This document shows positions 63,075 to 64,000 of a stretch of DNA of 64,000 bases, one piece after another; position 1 is the first letter of the stretch; each line of letters begins with the position of its first letter. Location of the stretch: NCBI RefSeq assembly GCF_900188025.1, contig NZ_FZNO01000003.1, positions 124,001-188,000 of the forward strand, written 5' to 3'. This DNA is from Blastococcus mobilis (lineage in GTDB: Bacteria > Actinomycetota > Actinomycetes > Mycobacteriales > Geodermatophilaceae). The notes beneath the pieces are model-generated. The model saw only the letters and a list, made by a program, of their open reading frames with translations. It was not told where the DNA came from and searched no databases. A program made the translations under genes and the position numbers.

Positions 63075-64000
63075 GCGGTCGGCTGGTCCGGGCGCTCGCC
63101 GGGCTCTCCGTCGCGGGCGCCGTCCATGCGGCGCTCAACGTGGCACTGCTCCGCCGTCCGCCGGCCGACCCGCCGGCCGTGCGCCGGCCGGTGACGGTGG
63201 TCGTCCCCGCCCGCGACGAGGAGGAGCAGATCGGCGGCTGCCTGGCCGCCCTGCTCGACCAGCGGAGGGTTTCCGACCTCCGGGTCGTCGTGGTGGACGA
63301 CGGCTCGACGGACGGGACGGCGGCGGCGGTGCGCGCGGTGACCGACCCGCGGGTGCGGCTGGTCCGTGCCGACCCTCCCCCGGCCGGCTGGCTGGGCAAG
63401 CCGCATGCCTGCGTCACCGGAGCGGCCACGGTCCAGGACGACGACGCCCTGCTCGTCTTCGTGGACGCCGACGTCCGGCTGTTCCCCGACGCGATCGCCG
63501 GCGCCGTGGCCGTGCTGGAGCGGCACGACCTGGATCTGGTCTCGCCCTGGCCGCGCCCCGTGGCGCACGGAGCGGCCGAGCGGCTCGTGCAGCCCCTGGC
63601 GCCGTGGCTCTGGGCGACGACGCTGCCGCTGCGGGTGGCCGAGCGCTCCCGCCGGCCGTCCCTGGCGGCGGCCAACGGGCAGTTCCTGATGGTCGGCCGG
63701 CGTGCCTACGAGCGGGCCGGCGGACATGCGGCGGTACGGGGCGAGGTCCTCGAGGACATCGCCCTCCTCCGGGCGGTGAAGCGCGCCGGCGGTCGGGGTG
63801 TCCCGATCGACGGATCACGGCTGGCCGTCTGCCGGATGTACGACGGGTGGCCCGCGCTCCGGGACGGGTATGCGAAGTCGCTGTGGGCGGCGGTCGGTGG
63901 ACGTCCCTGGGCCGGCCTCGCCGGGGCGGCCGTCCTGACCGCCGTATGGGTGCTCCCGCCGCTCGCGGCGCTGCGCGGCTCGCGCGCCGGGCTGGTCGGC
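63071..64000 (+). CDS. family 2 glycosyltransferase, CruG-like, 3' end cut
   Basis: First 310 codons of a GT2 enzyme; the rest lies off the right edge. An N-terminal hydrophobic anchor (about 8-26), then VTVVVPARDEEEQIGGCL, VVVVDDGSTDGTA, and the metal motif FVDADVRL (132-134), with EVLEDIALLRAVKRAGG later. A second membrane segment starts near 270. With a CruF-like partner directly upstream, glycosylation of a hydroxylated carotenoid (myxol- or bacterioruberin-type) is the likely role. Confidence 0.85.
   Translation, partial: MSGRLVRALAGLSVAGAVHAALNVALLRRPPADPPAVRRPVTVVVPARDEEEQIGGCLAALLDQRRVSDLRVVVVDDGSTDGTAAAVRAVTDPRVRLVRADPPPAGWLGKPHACVTGAATVQDDDALLVFVDADVRLFPDAIAGAVAVLERHDLDLVSPWPRPVAHGAAERLVQPLAPWLWATTLPLRVAERSRRPSLAAANGQFLMVGRRAYERAGGHAAVRGEVLEDIALLRAVKRAGGRGVPIDGSRLAVCRMYDGWPALRDGYAKSLWAAVGGRPWAGLAGAAVLTAVWVLPPLAALRGSRAGLVG

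Overview
The window is a gene-dense, very GC-rich stretch of an actinobacterial chromosome. Codon choice, the gene content (DivIVA/SepF/YggT division block, mDAP-type MurE, LpqY-SugABC-type transporter, 13E12-type HNH protein, LexA boxes of the actinobacterial TCGAAC-N4-GTTCGA type) and the carotenoid genes at the right end suggest a pigmented Geodermatophilaceae-like organism (Blastococcus/Geodermatophilus/Modestobacter). The family name is an inference; no 16S rRNA is present. I see no tRNA, rRNA or CRISPR.

Left part (1-17.5 kb): the replicative polymerase dnaE (truncated by the window edge), a GNAT acetyltransferase, a CPBP protease, an RluD-type pseudouridine synthase and lspA, all on the minus strand. 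They are followed by a minus-strand four-gene ABC transporter laid out like mycobacterial lpqY-sugABC, a kinase-like DUF4032 protein and a CPA1 K+/H+ antiporter. ileS is divergent, on the plus strand.

Middle (17.5-39.3 kb): a long minus-strand division and cell-wall (dcw) block, transcribed from mraZ at 39.3 kb toward divIVA at 18.2 kb: mraZ, rsmH, ftsL-like, ftsI, murE, murF, mraY, a 43-codon ORF, ftsW, murG, murC, ftsQ, ftsZ, pgeF, an acyltransferase/SGNH protein, yggS, sepF, yggT, divIVA. Most junctions are 4-nt ATGA/GTGA overlaps. murD is missing from its usual place between mraY and ftsW; the 43-codon ORF occupies the gap and overlaps both neighbours. A three-repeat MraZ box lies upstream of mraZ.

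Right part (39.6-64 kb): a divergent MoxR / DUF58 / transglutaminase operon; DUF3040; dinB under a perfect LexA box; a Asp-Gly-Gly-Ala repeat ORF coupled to a JmjC-type cupin oxygenase; a ferredoxin-like protein; a phosphodiesterase/methyltransferase pair; a VOC protein; an HNH protein; a lower-GC accessory patch (53.3-54.6 kb) with a SnoaL-like gene and a decayed transposase fragment; then a second SOS operon (DUF6504, SAV_6107 HEPN, DnaE2-type polymerase) under another perfect LexA box. Divergent from it run YbaK, GNAT, a CrtO-like FAD enzyme, a CruF-like membrane protein and a CruG-like glycosyltransferase (cut by the window edge), probably one carotenoid operon.

Themes that link the genes: peptidoglycan precursor synthesis feeding the FtsZ/SepF/DivIVA division machinery; two LexA-controlled translesion polymerase units about 13 kb apart; a family of look-alike hairpins at 3' ends of minus-strand genes; and at least two genes (lspA and the cupin) whose only well-placed start is CTG.
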